NCBI RefSeq assembly: GCF_008329645.1
Contig: NZ_CP043474.1
Span: 992,001-1,056,000, forward strand
DNA length: 64,000 bases
Source of the DNA: Mycolicibacterium grossiae
Lineage (GTDB): Bacteria > Actinomycetota > Actinomycetes > Mycobacteriales > Mycobacteriaceae
Reading direction: 5' to 3'
Within the stretch, counting starts at the first letter, position 1, and each line of letters starts with the position of its first letter. A model generated the notes under the pieces. It saw nothing but the letters and a program-made list of their open reading frames with translations, had not been told where the DNA came from and did not search any database. Shown here piece after piece: positions 8,172 to 18,166 of the stretch. The position numbers and the translations under genes are program-made.

Positions 8172-8630
8172 GTGGCGAAGGAGTATCACAAGAATCCGGA
8201 GGCGGTCCGCGCACTGTCGCCCGAGCAGTACCACGTCACCCAGCAGGACGGCACCGAGCGCCCGTTCACCGGGGAGTACTGGGACAACCACGAAGCGGGT
8301 ATCTACGTCGACGTGGTGTCGGGTGAGCCGCTGTTCGCGTCCGTGGACAAGTTCGAGAGCGGATCGGGCTGGCCGAGCTTCACCCGTCCCCTCGACGACG
8401 CCAACGTGGTGCGCAAGCGGGACTTCAGTCACCTGATGATGCGCACCGAGGTGCGGTCGGCGCAGGGCGACAGCCACCTGGGGCACGTCTTCACCGACGG
8501 TCCCCGCGACCGGGGCGGTCTGCGCTACTGCATCAACTCGGCAGCGCTGCGGTTCATCGCGTACGACGACCTCGACGCGCAGGGCTACGGCGAGTACAGG
8601 ACACTCTTCACCGACAAGGAGACGGCATGA
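8172..8630 (+). CDS. msrB: Peptide methionine-R-sulfoxide reductase, zinc-free form
   Basis: 152 aa. MsrB reduces the R epimer of methionine sulfoxide in proteins. The catalytic cysteine is C120 in [14 protein letters not shown], and GWPSF and HLGHVF are intact. All four zinc-binding cysteines of typical MsrB are replaced ([27 protein letters not shown]), and the usual resolving-cysteine position reads SGSGWPSF. So this is a zinc-free, one-cysteine-type enzyme. GAGGAGG stands 4 bases before the GTG start. It overlaps msrA by four bases (ATGA). Confidence 0.95.
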   Translation: MAKEYHKNPEAVRALSPEQYHVTQQDGTERPFTGEYWDNHEAGIYVDVVSGEPLFASVDKFESGSGWPSFTRPLDDANVVRKRDFSHLMMRTEVRSAQGDSHLGHVFTDGPRDRGGLRYCINSAALRFIAYDDLDAQGYGEYRTLFTDKETA

Positions 8631-9133
8631 CGACCAAGACCGCGATCCTCGCAGGCGGCTGCTTCTGGGGCATGCAGGACCTGATCCGCAAGCAGCCCGG
8701 CGTGGTCTCCACGCGCGTCGGTTACTCCGGCGGGCGCAACGACCACCCCACCTACCGCAACCACCCCGGGCACGCCGAGGCCGTCGAGATCGTCTACGAC
8801 CCCGAGCAGACCGACTTCCGGGCGCTGCTCGAGTTCTTCTTCCAGATCCACGACCCGAGCACCAAGGACCGGCAGGGCAACGACGTCGGCTCGAGCTACC
8901 GCTCGGCGATCTTCTACCTCGACGACGAGCAGAAGCGCGTCGCCGAGGACACCATCGCCGACGTCGACGCGTCGGGGCTGTGGCCGGGTCCGGTGGTCAC
9001 CGAGGTGACGCCGGCGAGTGACTTCTGGGAGGCCGAGCCGGAGCACCAGGACTACCTGGTGCGCTACCCGAGCGGCTACACCTGCCACTTCCCGCGGGCG
9101 GGCTGGAAGCTGCCGAAGCGGGCCGAGGTCTAG
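8627..9133 (+). CDS. msrA: Peptide methionine-S-sulfoxide reductase
   Basis: 168 aa. MsrA reduces the S epimer of methionine sulfoxide. The signature [10 protein letters not shown] puts the nucleophile at C12, followed by VGYSGG and [11 protein letters not shown]. The near C-terminal cysteine in [11 protein letters not shown] could serve in recycling. It is translationally coupled to msrB, giving the cell both stereospecific repair activities from one mRNA. Its TAG stop shares the palindrome CTAG with the stop of the convergent CYP138 gene. Confidence 0.96.
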   Translation: MTTKTAILAGGCFWGMQDLIRKQPGVVSTRVGYSGGRNDHPTYRNHPGHAEAVEIVYDPEQTDFRALLEFFFQIHDPSTKDRQGNDVGSSYRSAIFYLDDEQKRVAEDTIADVDASGLWPGPVVTEVTPASDFWEAEPEHQDYLVRYPSGYTCHFPRAGWKLPKRAEV

Positions 9134-10512
9134 TTCGGACCTCCCGCACCCAGCGGGGTGGCGCGCCGCCGCAAAACGGCGCGTCCCCCCGACTTGGGCG
9201 TGTAGGCGACCCCGCGGGAGTGCATCTTCTCGTCGGGCGCCGTGGTGGTCTGAATGGCGAAGTGCCGCAGCACGGTCCGCAGGACGACGTCCATCTCGAC
9301 GTTCGCGAACACCGCGCCGACGCAGCGGCGGGTACCACCGCCGAACGGGATGAACGAGAGCACGTTCGGCTTGTCGTCGACGAAGCGCTGCGGGTCGAAG
9401 CTGTCCGGCGCCGCGAAGTCGGCCGACCGGTGGTGCAGTTCGTTGATCGCGACGGTGATCGAGTACCCGCGTGGGATCACCCAGTCGCCGAGCCGGACCG
9501 TCGGCGCGTACACGTGCCGGCCCGCGAAGTCGATGACGGTGCGGACGCGCTGGGTCTCGAGGATCACCGCCTGGCGGTAGGCGTTGTCGTCGGTGGCGGC
9601 CTCCGCTTCCAGCCTCGCGAGCACGTCGGGATGCCGGCTGATCCGCTCGATCACCCAGGCGAGCGTCGAGCCGGTGGTCTCGTGGCCGGCGGCCAGCAGT
9701 GTCAGCAGCTCGTCGGCGATGTCGGCGCGCGACATCGCCGTGCCGTCCTCGTAGGTGCTGCGCAGCAGCAGCGCGAGCACGTCGTCACGGGTCTCGAAGT
9801 CCGGACGGGCCCGCACGTCGTCGATCAGCCGGTCCACCACGGCGTCGTACCGGCGGCGGTACTCGGCCAGCCGGCCCCACGGCGTCCACCGCGCGTAGGT
9901 CCGCGACGGCGCGGGCAGCACGGCCAGCTTCGAGCCGAGCGTGACCCAGGGCGGGATGATCTCGCGCAGTTCGTCGAGGCGTTCGCCGTCGGCGCCGAAG
10001 ACCGCGCGCAGGATCGTGTTGAGCGTGATCCGCATCATCGGTTCGAGCGTCTCGAACGGCCGGCCGTCGGGCCACGACGCCATCTCGCGCAGCGTCTCCT
10101 CTTCGAAGATGCGCTCGTAGTTGCGGATGCTCTTGCCGTGGAACGGCGGGGTGAGCAGCTTGCGCCGCCGCTTGTGCTCACCGCGGTCGAGCGCGAACAC
10201 CGAGCCGGGCCCGAGCACGCGGCTCAGGTTCGGCTGGATGTTGCCGACGTCCTCGGTGTTCGTGGTGAACAGCTGCTTGGCCAGCTGCGGGTCGGCCACG
10301 ACGACGGCGCGGCCGAAGACCGGCAGCGTCATCGTGAAGACGTCGCCGTAGGTGCGAGTCATGCGGCGCACCGTCCGCGTGCGCGACACCGCGTAGGCGG
10401 CGCCCTGCAGGAAGGCCGGCCACTGCGGGCCGGGCGGCAGTGCGACGGCCGGGGACGCAGCGGCGTCGTGGCCCTCGGAGTCCGTGCCGGTGTCGATGGT
10501 CGCGTGGCTCAC
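9130..10512 (-). CDS. cyp138: Cytochrome P450, CYP138 family
   Basis: 460 aa heme monooxygenase. I see the I-helix [12 protein letters not shown], the ExxR motif in ILETQRVR, the PERF-like FDPQRF and the heme-ligand loop [17 protein letters not shown]. The setting, next to msrA and a divergent TetR, matches M. tuberculosis Rv0135c-Rv0137c, where CYP138 is Rv0136. The GTG start giving [11 protein letters not shown] is preceded by poly-operator DNA. The substrate is not known to me. A long N-terminal region before PPGPQWPAF is typical of this family. Confidence 0.88.
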   Translation of the reverse strand: MSHATIDTGTDSEGHDAAASPAVALPPGPQWPAFLQGAAYAVSRTRTVRRMTRTYGDVFTMTLPVFGRAVVVADPQLAKQLFTTNTEDVGNIQPNLSRVLGPGSVFALDRGEHKRRRKLLTPPFHGKSIRNYERIFEEETLREMASWPDGRPFETLEPMMRITLNTILRAVFGADGERLDELREIIPPWVTLGSKLAVLPAPSRTYARWTPWGRLAEYRRRYDAVVDRLIDDVRARPDFETRDDVLALLLRSTYEDGTAMSRADIADELLTLLAAGHETTGSTLAWVIERISRHPDVLARLEAEAATDDNAYRQAVILETQRVRTVIDFAGRHVYAPTVRLGDWVIPRGYSITVAINELHHRSADFAAPDSFDPQRFVDDKPNVLSFIPFGGGTRRCVGAVFANVEMDVVLRTVLRHFAIQTTTAPDEKMHSRGVAYTPKSGGRAVLRRRATPLGAGGPN

Positions 10513-10533
10513 GTGGGTCTCCCAACCTCGTCG

Positions 10534-10551
10534 TGGTACTGCGCTGTACCA
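10534..10551. promoter_or_regulatory. TetR-type operator, copy 1
   Basis: TGGTACTGCGCTGTACCA: the arms TGGTAC and GTACCA are perfect, with a six-base spacer. It lies 22 bases upstream of the CYP138 start in the divergent promoter. Copy 2 shares the core GGTAC-N6-GTACC, which points to one dimeric repressor, most likely the neighbouring TetR. Confidence 0.65.
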
Positions 10552-10566
10552 GCGGTGTCTACGGTA

Positions 10567-10584
10567 CGGTACCGGGTGGTACCG
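10567..10584. promoter_or_regulatory. TetR-type operator, copy 2
   Basis: CGGTACCGGGTGGTACCG: seven-base perfect arms with a four-base centre and the same GGTAC-N6-GTACC core as the site at 10534-10551. It is 47 bases before the TetR start and would serve for autorepression. Confidence 0.65.
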
Positions 10585-10631
10585 GAGAAGCGCAAGGGCT
10601 GCCGCACGAGCATGAGGGACGAGGTGACACC

Positions 10632-11250
10632 GTGGAGTCGACCATGACGACACCTCGCGCGGCGACGCCCTCGGACACCGCGGCCACCGACGGCTTCCGC
10701 GCCCGCCTGCTCGACGGTCTGCGGCGGGCGATCGACGAGCGCGGCTACCGCGACACCACGGTCGCCGACGTGGTCCGCAACGCCAAGACCTCCAAGCGCA
10801 CCTTCTACGGCGAGTTCGCCAGCAAGGACGAGTGCTTCATCGCGCTGCTGGCGGCCAACAACGACGACATGATCGCCGGCATCCGCGCGGCCGTGAACCC
10901 GGACGCCGAGTGGCACGCGCAGATCCGCAGCGCCGCGGCGGCCTACGTCGACCACATCGCGAGCCGGCCGGCGCTGACCCTCAGCTGGATCCGCGAGGCG
11001 CCCGCGCTCGGGACCGTCGCGGTCTCGCTGCACCGGCTGGCGATGGGCGCGCTGACCGACATGCTCGTCGACCTCACCGACAGCCCCGGCTTCCGCCGCG
11101 CCGGCCTGGACCCGTGCACCCGTCCGCTCGCCCTGGTGCTGCTCGGCGGCCTGCGGGAGCTGACCGCGCTGACCGTCGAGGACGGCGCCGAACTGCGCAG
11201 CATCCTCGAACCGGCCGTCGTCGCGGCGACCGCGATCCTGGGACCGCGCG

Positions 11251-11264
<14 letters not shown>
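10632..11264 (+). CDS. TetR-family repressor, divergent from CYP138
   Basis: 210 aa from GTG 10632, which has GAGG seven bases upstream; the ATG at 10644 (206 aa) is the alternative. The N-terminal helix-turn-helix reads TTVADVVRNAKTSKRTFYGEFASKDECFIALL, a classic TetR DNA-binding domain; the rest is an all-alpha ligand domain. It is divergent from cyp138 across two matching operators, so it probably represses both itself and the P450. It corresponds to Rv0135c. Its 3' end overlaps the next TetR gene by 14 bases on the opposite strand. Confidence 0.88.
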
Positions 11265-12542
<1,278 letters not shown>

Positions 12543-12549
12543 CGCCGGC

Positions 12550-13620
12550 TCAGCGCCGGGTGTCGGCGCAGGCGCAATCGAATTCGCCCTCGAGCCCACG
12601 CGGCAGATCCGCGCCGCGGAAGATGCCGCTCGCCGGCGTGGTGGACGTCAGCGCGTCGGCCGCGAGGATCATCGCCGCCCCCGTCCACGTGGTGCGCTCG
12701 ACCGGCCAGCGCTTGCCGTCGGCGAACACCAGGCCGGTCCAGTACGACCCGTCGGTCTCGCGCAGGTGATGCATGGCCGCGAACTGCTGGTGCGCACGCA
12801 CCGCGTCGCCCATCGCGTCGAGGGCCATCACCAGCTCGCAGGTCTCCGCGCCGGTCACCCAGGGTCGGTGGTCGATGCAGCGGATGCCCAGGCCGGGCAC
12901 CACGAACTCGTCCCACCGGGCGTCGATGCGGGTGCGTGCGGCCTCGCCGCGGATGGCGCCGCCCAGCACCGGGTAGTACCACTCCATCGAGTGGGAGTCC
13001 TTGAGCAGGAACGACTCCGGGTGCTCGGCGATGGCGTGGCCGAGCTGGCCGACCGCCACCTCCCACTCCGGTTGCGGCTCCCCGAGGTGGTTCGCCAGGG
13101 CGATCGCGCACCGGATCGCGTGGTAGATGCTCGAGCTACCGGTGAGCAGCGCCTCTTCGATGACACCCAACGGCCCCGCCGCCCACGCGATCTCGCCGCC
13201 GTCGAGTTGCAGCGTCAGCACGAAGTCGATGGCCCTGCTGACCACCGGCCACATGGTCTCGGCGAAGCGTCGGTCACCGGTGCTCAGCACGAAGTGCCAG
13301 ACGCCGGTGGCGACGTAGGCGCAGAAGTTGCTGTCGCTGTTGGCATCCTCGATCACGCCGTTGCGCACCTGGATGGGCCAGGAGCCGTCCGCCCGCTGGG
13401 TGGTGCGGCACCACTCGTAGGCGGCACGGGCGGGTTCCCACAGCCCGGCGACGGTGAGCGCCATCGCGTTCTCGACGTGGTCCCACGGGTCGGTGTGGCC
13501 GCCGTCGAACCAGGGCAGGGCACCGGTCGATTCCTGCGTCGCGGCGATCGACGTGGCCGTCGCCAGGCACTGCTCAGGCGTGAGAACGCCTGGCACACCG
13601 GGAATCTGATGGGCCCGCAC
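12550..13620 (-). CDS. Alpha/alpha-toroid (prenyltransferase/six-hairpin-like) protein
   Basis: 356 aa cytoplasmic-looking protein without signal peptide. Repeated helical units carry aromatic/acidic patterns such as DPWDHVENAMALTVAGLWEPARAAYEW, RADGSWPIQ, TDGSYWTGLVFADGKRWPVERTTWT; these resemble the hairpin repeats of terpene cyclases, prenyltransferases and (alpha/alpha)6 glycosidases. I cannot choose between these; databases may label it prenyltransferase. The C-terminus has a CAC motif (FDCACAD). It is the third gene of a leftward operon with the methyltransferase 4 bases upstream and a glycosyltransferase before that. Confidence 0.65.
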   Translation of the reverse strand: MRAHQIPGVPGVLTPEQCLATATSIAATQESTGALPWFDGGHTDPWDHVENAMALTVAGLWEPARAAYEWCRTTQRADGSWPIQVRNGVIEDANSDSNFCAYVATGVWHFVLSTGDRRFAETMWPVVSRAIDFVLTLQLDGGEIAWAAGPLGVIEEALLTGSSSIYHAIRCAIALANHLGEPQPEWEVAVGQLGHAIAEHPESFLLKDSHSMEWYYPVLGGAIRGEAARTRIDARWDEFVVPGLGIRCIDHRPWVTGAETCELVMALDAMGDAVRAHQQFAAMHHLRETDGSYWTGLVFADGKRWPVERTTWTGAAMILAADALTSTTPASGIFRGADLPRGLEGEFDCACADTRR

Positions 13621-13623
13621 CCG

Positions 13624-14340
13624 TCACTGCTCCGGCTTGCGGAAGTACAGCGCGACGCTCTTGCCGATCAGCGGGTTCAACACCGCCTCGGCGTTGCGGG
13701 TCAGCCACGGCCGGGACATCATGTCCCACACCAGCAGCTTGTGGTACGCGGTGACCGCGGGGTGCGTCGGCTTGTCGACGCCGACGGCGCACTTGAGCCA
13801 CCAGAACGGCGCGTGCAGCGCGTGCGCGTGGTGGCGGTGCTCGAAGACCATGCCGCGCGAGGCGATCTTCTCGTGCAGCTCGTCTTCGCGGTAGATCCGG
13901 ATGTGGCCGCCCTCGTTGGCGTGGTACTCGTCGCTCAGCAGCCAGCACACCTTCTCCGGCAGCCAGCGCGGCACGGTCACCGCGAGCCGGCCGCCCGGCC
14001 GCAGCACGCGCACCAGCTCGTCGATCGCCCGGTCGTCGGCGGGGACGTGCTCGAGGATCTCCGAGGCGATGACGCAGTCGAATGCGCCGTCGGCGTAGGG
14101 CAGGTCCAGGGCGTCGCCCTTGACCGCCTCGGCCGTGGCGTACTCCGGCGCCTCACCCTCGGCGGCCATCGCCTGCAGGATGGCGTCGACGTCGTTGAGG
14201 TCCTCGGCACTCTGGTCGAACGCGACGACGTCGGCGCCCCTGCGATAGGCCTCGAAGGAGTGCCGTCCGGCGCCGCAACCGACGTCGATGACGGACGTGC
14301 CCCTGCCGACACCCAGCCGGTCGAAGTCGACGGTCAGCAT
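13624..14340 (-). CDS. Class I SAM-dependent methyltransferase
   Basis: 238 aa. Motif I is TSVIDVGCGAGRHSFEAYRRGA (residues 15-36), followed by DVVAFDQSAEDL, then ALDLPYADGAFDCVIASEILEHVPAD, the Methyltransf_11/UbiE pattern. The C-terminal HHAHALHAPFWWLKCAVG may form the acceptor pocket. It overlaps the glycosyltransferase stop by seven bases and is followed after three bases by the toroid protein, so the three are one transcription unit. The methyl acceptor is unknown; a glycolipid or sugar product of the glycosyltransferase is a reasonable inference. Confidence 0.85.
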   Translation of the reverse strand: MLTVDFDRLGVGRGTSVIDVGCGAGRHSFEAYRRGADVVAFDQSAEDLNDVDAILQAMAAEGEAPEYATAEAVKGDALDLPYADGAFDCVIASEILEHVPADDRAIDELVRVLRPGGRLAVTVPRWLPEKVCWLLSDEYHANEGGHIRIYREDELHEKIASRGMVFEHRHHAHALHAPFWWLKCAVGVDKPTHPAVTAYHKLLVWDMMSRPWLTRNAEAVLNPLIGKSVALYFRKPEQ

Positions 14341-15581
14341 GCCCCTGCCTTCCTCTCGGCCGTGCGCTGCGCGCGTTCGTACACCGCCACCGTCTGCGCG
14401 GCAACGGATTCCCAGCTGAACACCTCGAGCGCACGGCGGCGGCCGGCGGCGCCGAGGCGCTGTAGTTCACGCGGCGAGTCGAGCAGCTCGCCGAGCACGC
14501 GTGTCAGATCGTCGACGTCGCCGGGGTTCACCAGACGCGCGCACTGCCCGTCGGGGCCGACGACCTCCGGCAGCGCGCCGGCGCGGCTCGCCACGATCGG
14601 GGTGCCGCTCGCCATGGCCTCGACGGCCGGCAGCGAGAAGCCCTCGTAGAGCGAGGGGATGCAGGCGACCTCGGCCGAGGACAGCAGCGCGGCGAGTTCG
14701 GTGTCGCTCAGGCCGCTCGAGATGTGCACGATGTCGGAGATGCCGAGTTCGGCGATGAGCTTCTCGGTGGGGCCGTTGGGTTCCAGCTTCGCGACGAGCT
14801 GGACCTCGACGTCACGTTCGACGCGCAGCCGCGACACCGCGTGCAGCAGGTGGCTGACGCCCTTGAGCGGGACGTCGGCGCTCGCGATCGCGATGATGCG
14901 GTTGCGCACCCGGTCCGGCGCCGGGGTGAACAGCTCGGTGTCCACGCCCAGCGGCACCACGTGCAGTTGGCTCGGCGCGACACCGAAGTCCTCGGCGATG
15001 TCGGTCGCCGACGTCGACGACACCGTCAACAGCTCGGGGATCTGCCGGGCGACGGTCTTCTGCATCTCGGCGAAGCCGTACCACCGGCGCACCAGCGGCT
15101 TGCGCCACCAGGCCGCCGCCGCGACGTCGACGACGCGGTCGCGGGTGATCGGGTGGTGCACCGTGGCGACCACCGGCAGCCCGAGGTGGGCGATGTCGAG
15201 CAGCGCGGTGCCGAGGCTCTGGTTGTCGTGCACGACGTCGAAGTCGTCGCGGCGGTCGGCGAGGATGCGCGCCATCCGCATGCAGAACGTCTTGGGCTCC
15301 GGGAACGCCGCGGTCCACGTGCTGAGCAGCTCCAGCAGGTCGATGCGGTCGGTGATCTCGCTGGGCCTCGGGATCCGGAACGGGTCGGGCTCGCGGTAGA
15401 GATCCAGGCTGGGCACCTCGGTCAGCCGCACCCGGGGATCGAGTCCCTCCGGATACGGCGGTCCCGAGAAGACCTCGACGTCGTGACCGAGGTCGACGAG
15501 GCCGCGACTGAGGTGCCGGACGTACACGCCCTGACCGCCGCAGTGCGTCTTGCTCCGATAGGAGAGCAGGGCGATCCGCAT
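14334..15581 (-). CDS. GT4-family glycosyltransferase
   Basis: 415 aa retaining GT-B glycosyltransferase. The N-terminal domain begins MRIALLSYRSKTHCGGQGVYVRHLSRGL with the GGQGVY acceptor loop; the C-terminal nucleotide-sugar domain carries the EX7E motif in PSLYEGFSLPAVEAMASGTPIV. No signal or membrane helix, so it acts at the cytosolic face, probably adding a sugar to a lipid or metabolite. The ATG is 37 bases from a TetR-type operator and follows a GGTGA element. First gene of the leftward operon. Confidence 0.9.
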   Translation of the reverse strand: MRIALLSYRSKTHCGGQGVYVRHLSRGLVDLGHDVEVFSGPPYPEGLDPRVRLTEVPSLDLYREPDPFRIPRPSEITDRIDLLELLSTWTAAFPEPKTFCMRMARILADRRDDFDVVHDNQSLGTALLDIAHLGLPVVATVHHPITRDRVVDVAAAAWWRKPLVRRWYGFAEMQKTVARQIPELLTVSSTSATDIAEDFGVAPSQLHVVPLGVDTELFTPAPDRVRNRIIAIASADVPLKGVSHLLHAVSRLRVERDVEVQLVAKLEPNGPTEKLIAELGISDIVHISSGLSDTELAALLSSAEVACIPSLYEGFSLPAVEAMASGTPIVASRAGALPEVVGPDGQCARLVNPGDVDDLTRVLGELLDSPRELQRLGAAGRRRALEVFSWESVAAQTVAVYERAQRTAERKAGAC

Positions 15582-15617
15582 ACTCAGTTCACCGCGACCA
15601 GAGTCGACGGAAAGGCT

Positions 15618-15635
15618 CTGGACATGTGTCCAGAC
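15618..15635. promoter_or_regulatory. TetR-type operator before glycosyltransferase operon
   Basis: TCTGGACATGTGTCCAGA has perfect eight-base arms. The core GGACA-N2-TGTCC is the same as at 11814-11827. A TATAGT hexamer lies directly beside it on the coding (minus) strand at 15640-15635 and would be the -10 element, so a bound repressor would cover the start of transcription. Confidence 0.65.
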
Positions 15636-15726
15636 TATAGTTTGACGGGCTATCCGCCGCAACGCGGTCCGTCCGGTCCTGCCTATCACACCGGCGGTCG
15701 CGGCACGCGGCGTCTCCGCGGGCCGG

Positions 15727-16182
15727 CTACCCGGGCGGGAATCCGCCTGTGGCCACCGGGCCCCACCGCGTCGGCGTGACCCGGATGAGGCACTTGCCCT
15801 GCGCGACCATCGCGGCGCGGTACTCGTCCCAGTCCGAATGCTCACCGGCGATCACGCGGAAGTACTCGACCAGCGGCTCGACGGCGTCGGGCAGTTCCAC
15901 GACCTCGGCGTCGCCGTCGACCTGGACGTAGGGACCGTCGAACTCGTCGGAGAGCACCGTGACGCTGGCCCGTGGTGTGCGCTTGACGTTGGCGGACTTC
16001 GCGCGCTGCGGGTAGGTGGCGATCACGATGCGGCCCTCGGCGTCCACGCCGCCGGTGACCGGCGAGGACTGCAAGGAGCCGTCGCGGCGGAAGGTGGTGA
16101 GCACCATCCGGTGCCGGGGCCGGACGAAGTCGAGCAGTTCGGAGGGGCCGACGGCGTCCGCCGTCGCGTACTTACGCGCCAT
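15727..16182 (-). CDS. PPOX-class F420-dependent oxidoreductase
   Basis: 151 aa, a single split-barrel flavin/deazaflavin-binding domain. Diagnostic pieces are LLDFVRPRHRMVLTTFRRDGSLQSSPVTGGVDAEGRIVIATYPQRAKSANVKRTPRASVTVL, typical of the F420-binding FDOR-B group. These enzymes move hydride between F420 and varied small molecules. It is single, upstream of the glycosyltransferase operon on the same strand but separated by 145 bases with the operator, so likely an independent unit. Substrate unknown. Confidence 0.85.
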   Translation of the reverse strand: MARKYATADAVGPSELLDFVRPRHRMVLTTFRRDGSLQSSPVTGGVDAEGRIVIATYPQRAKSANVKRTPRASVTVLSDEFDGPYVQVDGDAEVVELPDAVEPLVEYFRVIAGEHSDWDEYRAAMVAQGKCLIRVTPTRWGPVATGGFPPG

Positions 16183-16204
16183 GGCTCCACGCTACGGCCC
16201 TGCA

Positions 16205-16504
16205 TCACTGCCGCTTGAGCGTCCAAGCGGGCACCCAATGCTCGACGCTGCGCCGCTCGGCGCCGTAGACGACGTCGTAGCGGACCCAGCCCCACCAGTG
16301 GCCCTGCTCGCACAATCCCCAACACGACAACCGGCCCTCCACCACCGAATGCATCTGCAGCCCGCACGGGTGGTAGCCGCCGGACCGGTGCGGTTCGCGC
16401 GGGAACACCGCCGCGAGGTCGACGGACACCGCGATCGGCGGGTCGACGCGACGGAACACCGGTGGGACGGGCTGGCCGTTGTGACCGATGGACTTGAGCG
16501 CCAC
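16205..16504 (-). CDS. Small protein of unknown function under a LexA-like box
   Basis: 99 aa from GTG 16504, beginning ALKSIGHNGQPVPPVFRRV after the start. I do not recognise the family. The sequence is rich in tryptophan and histidine, with two cysteines in a stretch CGLQMHSVVEGRLSCWGLCEQGHWWGW, and no signal peptide or membrane helix. A SOS-box-like site ends only four bases upstream of the start, so it may be DNA-damage inducible. The codon bias after GTG 16504 is mycobacterial, whereas the upstream extension is not. Confidence 0.6.
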   Translation of the reverse strand: MALKSIGHNGQPVPPVFRRVDPPIAVSVDLAAVFPREPHRSGGYHPCGLQMHSVVEGRLSCWGLCEQGHWWGWVRYDVVYGAERRSVEHWVPAWTLKRQ

Positions 16505-16507
16505 CGT

Positions 16508-16523
16508 TCGATCATATGTTCGA
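16508..16523. promoter_or_regulatory. LexA/SOS-box-like site
   Basis: TCGATCATATGTTCGA differs from the mycobacterial SOS consensus TCGAAC-N4-GTTCGA at one of twelve fixed positions. It is immediately upstream of the leftward 99-aa gene and 141 bases from the rightward acyl-CoA dehydrogenase gene. Regulation is inferred. Confidence 0.55.
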
Positions 16524-16664
16524 ACGAAGGTCGGGAGAAGATCGCGGTGTGGCCGGCGTCGGACCGACCCGGCGACGCGTCGCACACGTCGGACGAAACG
16601 TGATTCCGATCATGCGGAAGTGGGTATCGAGTGAACACTCGTCCACTCGGCCCGGGAGGTTCAC

Positions 16665-18065
16665 GTGAGCTTCGACCTCACCCCCACCGTCGCGCAGCAC
16701 GATCTCGCGCGGCGCACGCACGCGTTCGCCGAGACCGTCGTCCGGCCGGTGGCCGCCGACTACGACAAGCGCCAGGAGTTCCCCTGGCCCGTCCTGGAGG
16801 AGGCCGCCGAGCAGGGCTTCTACAGCCCGCTGTTCTACCGCGACCTCATCGGCGACCCGTCCGGGCTGTCGCTGCCGATGTTCATGGAGGAGCTGTTCTG
16901 GGGCTGCGCGGGCATCGGCCTCGCGATCGTCATGCCCGCCCTCGCGCTGTCCGCGATCGGCCAGGCCGCGACGCCGGAACAGATGCTGCAGTGGGCGCCG
17001 GAGTGCTTCGGCAGCCCCGGCGATCTGAAGCTCGCCGCGCTCGCCATCTCCGAACCCGAGGGCGGTAGTGACGTCCGCAACCTGCGCACCCGTGCACGCC
17101 GCGCCGGGCCGGGACCGGACGCCGACTGGATCATCGACGGGCACAAGATGTGGATCGGCAACGGTGGCATCGCCAACGTGCACGTGGTCAACGCCGTCGT
17201 CGACGAGGAACTGGGGCACCGCGGCCAGGCGCTGTTCGTCGTGCCGGGCGGCACCCCGGGCCTGCAGCTGGTGCGCAAGCTCGACAAGCTGGGCTGCCGC
17301 GCGTCGCACACCGCGGAGCTGAAGTTCGACGGCGTCCGGGTGCCCGCGGGCAATCTGCTGGGCGGGCCGGACAAGCTCGAGCACAAGCTCGCGAAGGCGC
17401 GCGAGGCCGTCGCCGGCGCCAAGCACTCCGGCTCCGCGACGCTCGGCACCTTCGAGCAGACCCGGCCGATGGTCGCGGCGCAGGCCCTCGGCATCGCTCG
17501 CGCCGCCCTGGAGTACGTCACCGAGTACGCCAACCGCCGGGAGGCATTCGGCGCCCCGATCATCGACAACCAGGGCATCGCCTTCCCGCTGGCCGACCTG
17601 GCCACGCGCATCGACGCCGCGCGGCTGCTGACGTGGCGCGCGTCCTGGATGGCCGCCAGCGGCGTGCCGTTCGAGCGCGGCGAGGGATCGATGTCCAAGC
17701 TCGCCGCCAGCGAGGTGGCGGTCGCGGCCACCGAGCGCGCCATCCAGACCATGGGCGGCTGGGGCTACGTCTCCGACCATCCGGTGGAGAAGTGGTACCG
17801 CGACGCCAAGCTGTACACGATCTTCAAGGGCACCAGCGAGATCCAGCGCGTCGTCATCTCCAACGCGCTCGGCGCCGGCGACGGCCGCCCGCCGCTGCAC
17901 GTCGACCTCGAACCGTCCGGCGGGCCGCTCAACGCGTGGTTCGGCCGCGGGACCCCGGCGCGCACCCGGGTGGCCAACGCCGCGCTGGACGCCAAGGACC
18001 GCGTGCCGAGCCCCGTGATGAACCTGGCCATGAAGGTGCTCAAGCCGCCGACGGCGAAGAAGTGA
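16665..18065 (+). CDS. fadE1: Acyl-CoA dehydrogenase, FadE1-like
   Basis: 466 aa flavoenzyme that introduces the alpha-beta double bond in acyl-CoA. FAD/substrate motifs are AALAISEPEGGSD, GHKMWIGNGG, and C-terminal MGGWGYVSDHPVEKWYRDAKLYTIFKGTSEIQR. The usual MCAD catalytic Glu position is a lysine (K388, FKGTSEI), while the alternative base position of isovaleryl/long-chain enzymes has glutamate (E264, TFEQTRPMVAA), which suggests the base has moved rather than been lost. GGGAGG precedes the GTG by five bases. In M. tuberculosis fadE1 is Rv0131c in the same neighbourhood; the symbol is a homology guess. Confidence 0.85.
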   Translation: MSFDLTPTVAQHDLARRTHAFAETVVRPVAADYDKRQEFPWPVLEEAAEQGFYSPLFYRDLIGDPSGLSLPMFMEELFWGCAGIGLAIVMPALALSAIGQAATPEQMLQWAPECFGSPGDLKLAALAISEPEGGSDVRNLRTRARRAGPGPDADWIIDGHKMWIGNGGIANVHVVNAVVDEELGHRGQALFVVPGGTPGLQLVRKLDKLGCRASHTAELKFDGVRVPAGNLLGGPDKLEHKLAKAREAVAGAKHSGSATLGTFEQTRPMVAAQALGIARAALEYVTEYANRREAFGAPIIDNQGIAFPLADLATRIDAARLLTWRASWMAASGVPFERGEGSMSKLAASEVAVAATERAIQTMGGWGYVSDHPVEKWYRDAKLYTIFKGTSEIQRVVISNALGAGDGRPPLHVDLEPSGGPLNAWFGRGTPARTRVANAALDAKDRVPSPVMNLAMKVLKPPTAKK

Positions 18066-18123
18066 CGTGACGCGAATCGACCAGGCGGTACCTCTGGTCA
18101 CGCATACCGAGTTCTGGCAACAT

Positions 18124-18135
18124 TACCGGTCGGTA
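18124..18135. promoter_or_regulatory. Inverted repeat before the membrane/cupredoxin operon
   Basis: TACCGGTCGGTA: arms TACCG and CGGTA around GT, 31 bases upstream of the first operon gene. The shape suits a TetR-type repressor, but no regulator gene is adjacent. Confidence 0.4.
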
Positions 18136-18166
18136 GGTTGGGCCGGCCCGAACACGACGAGTGGGG

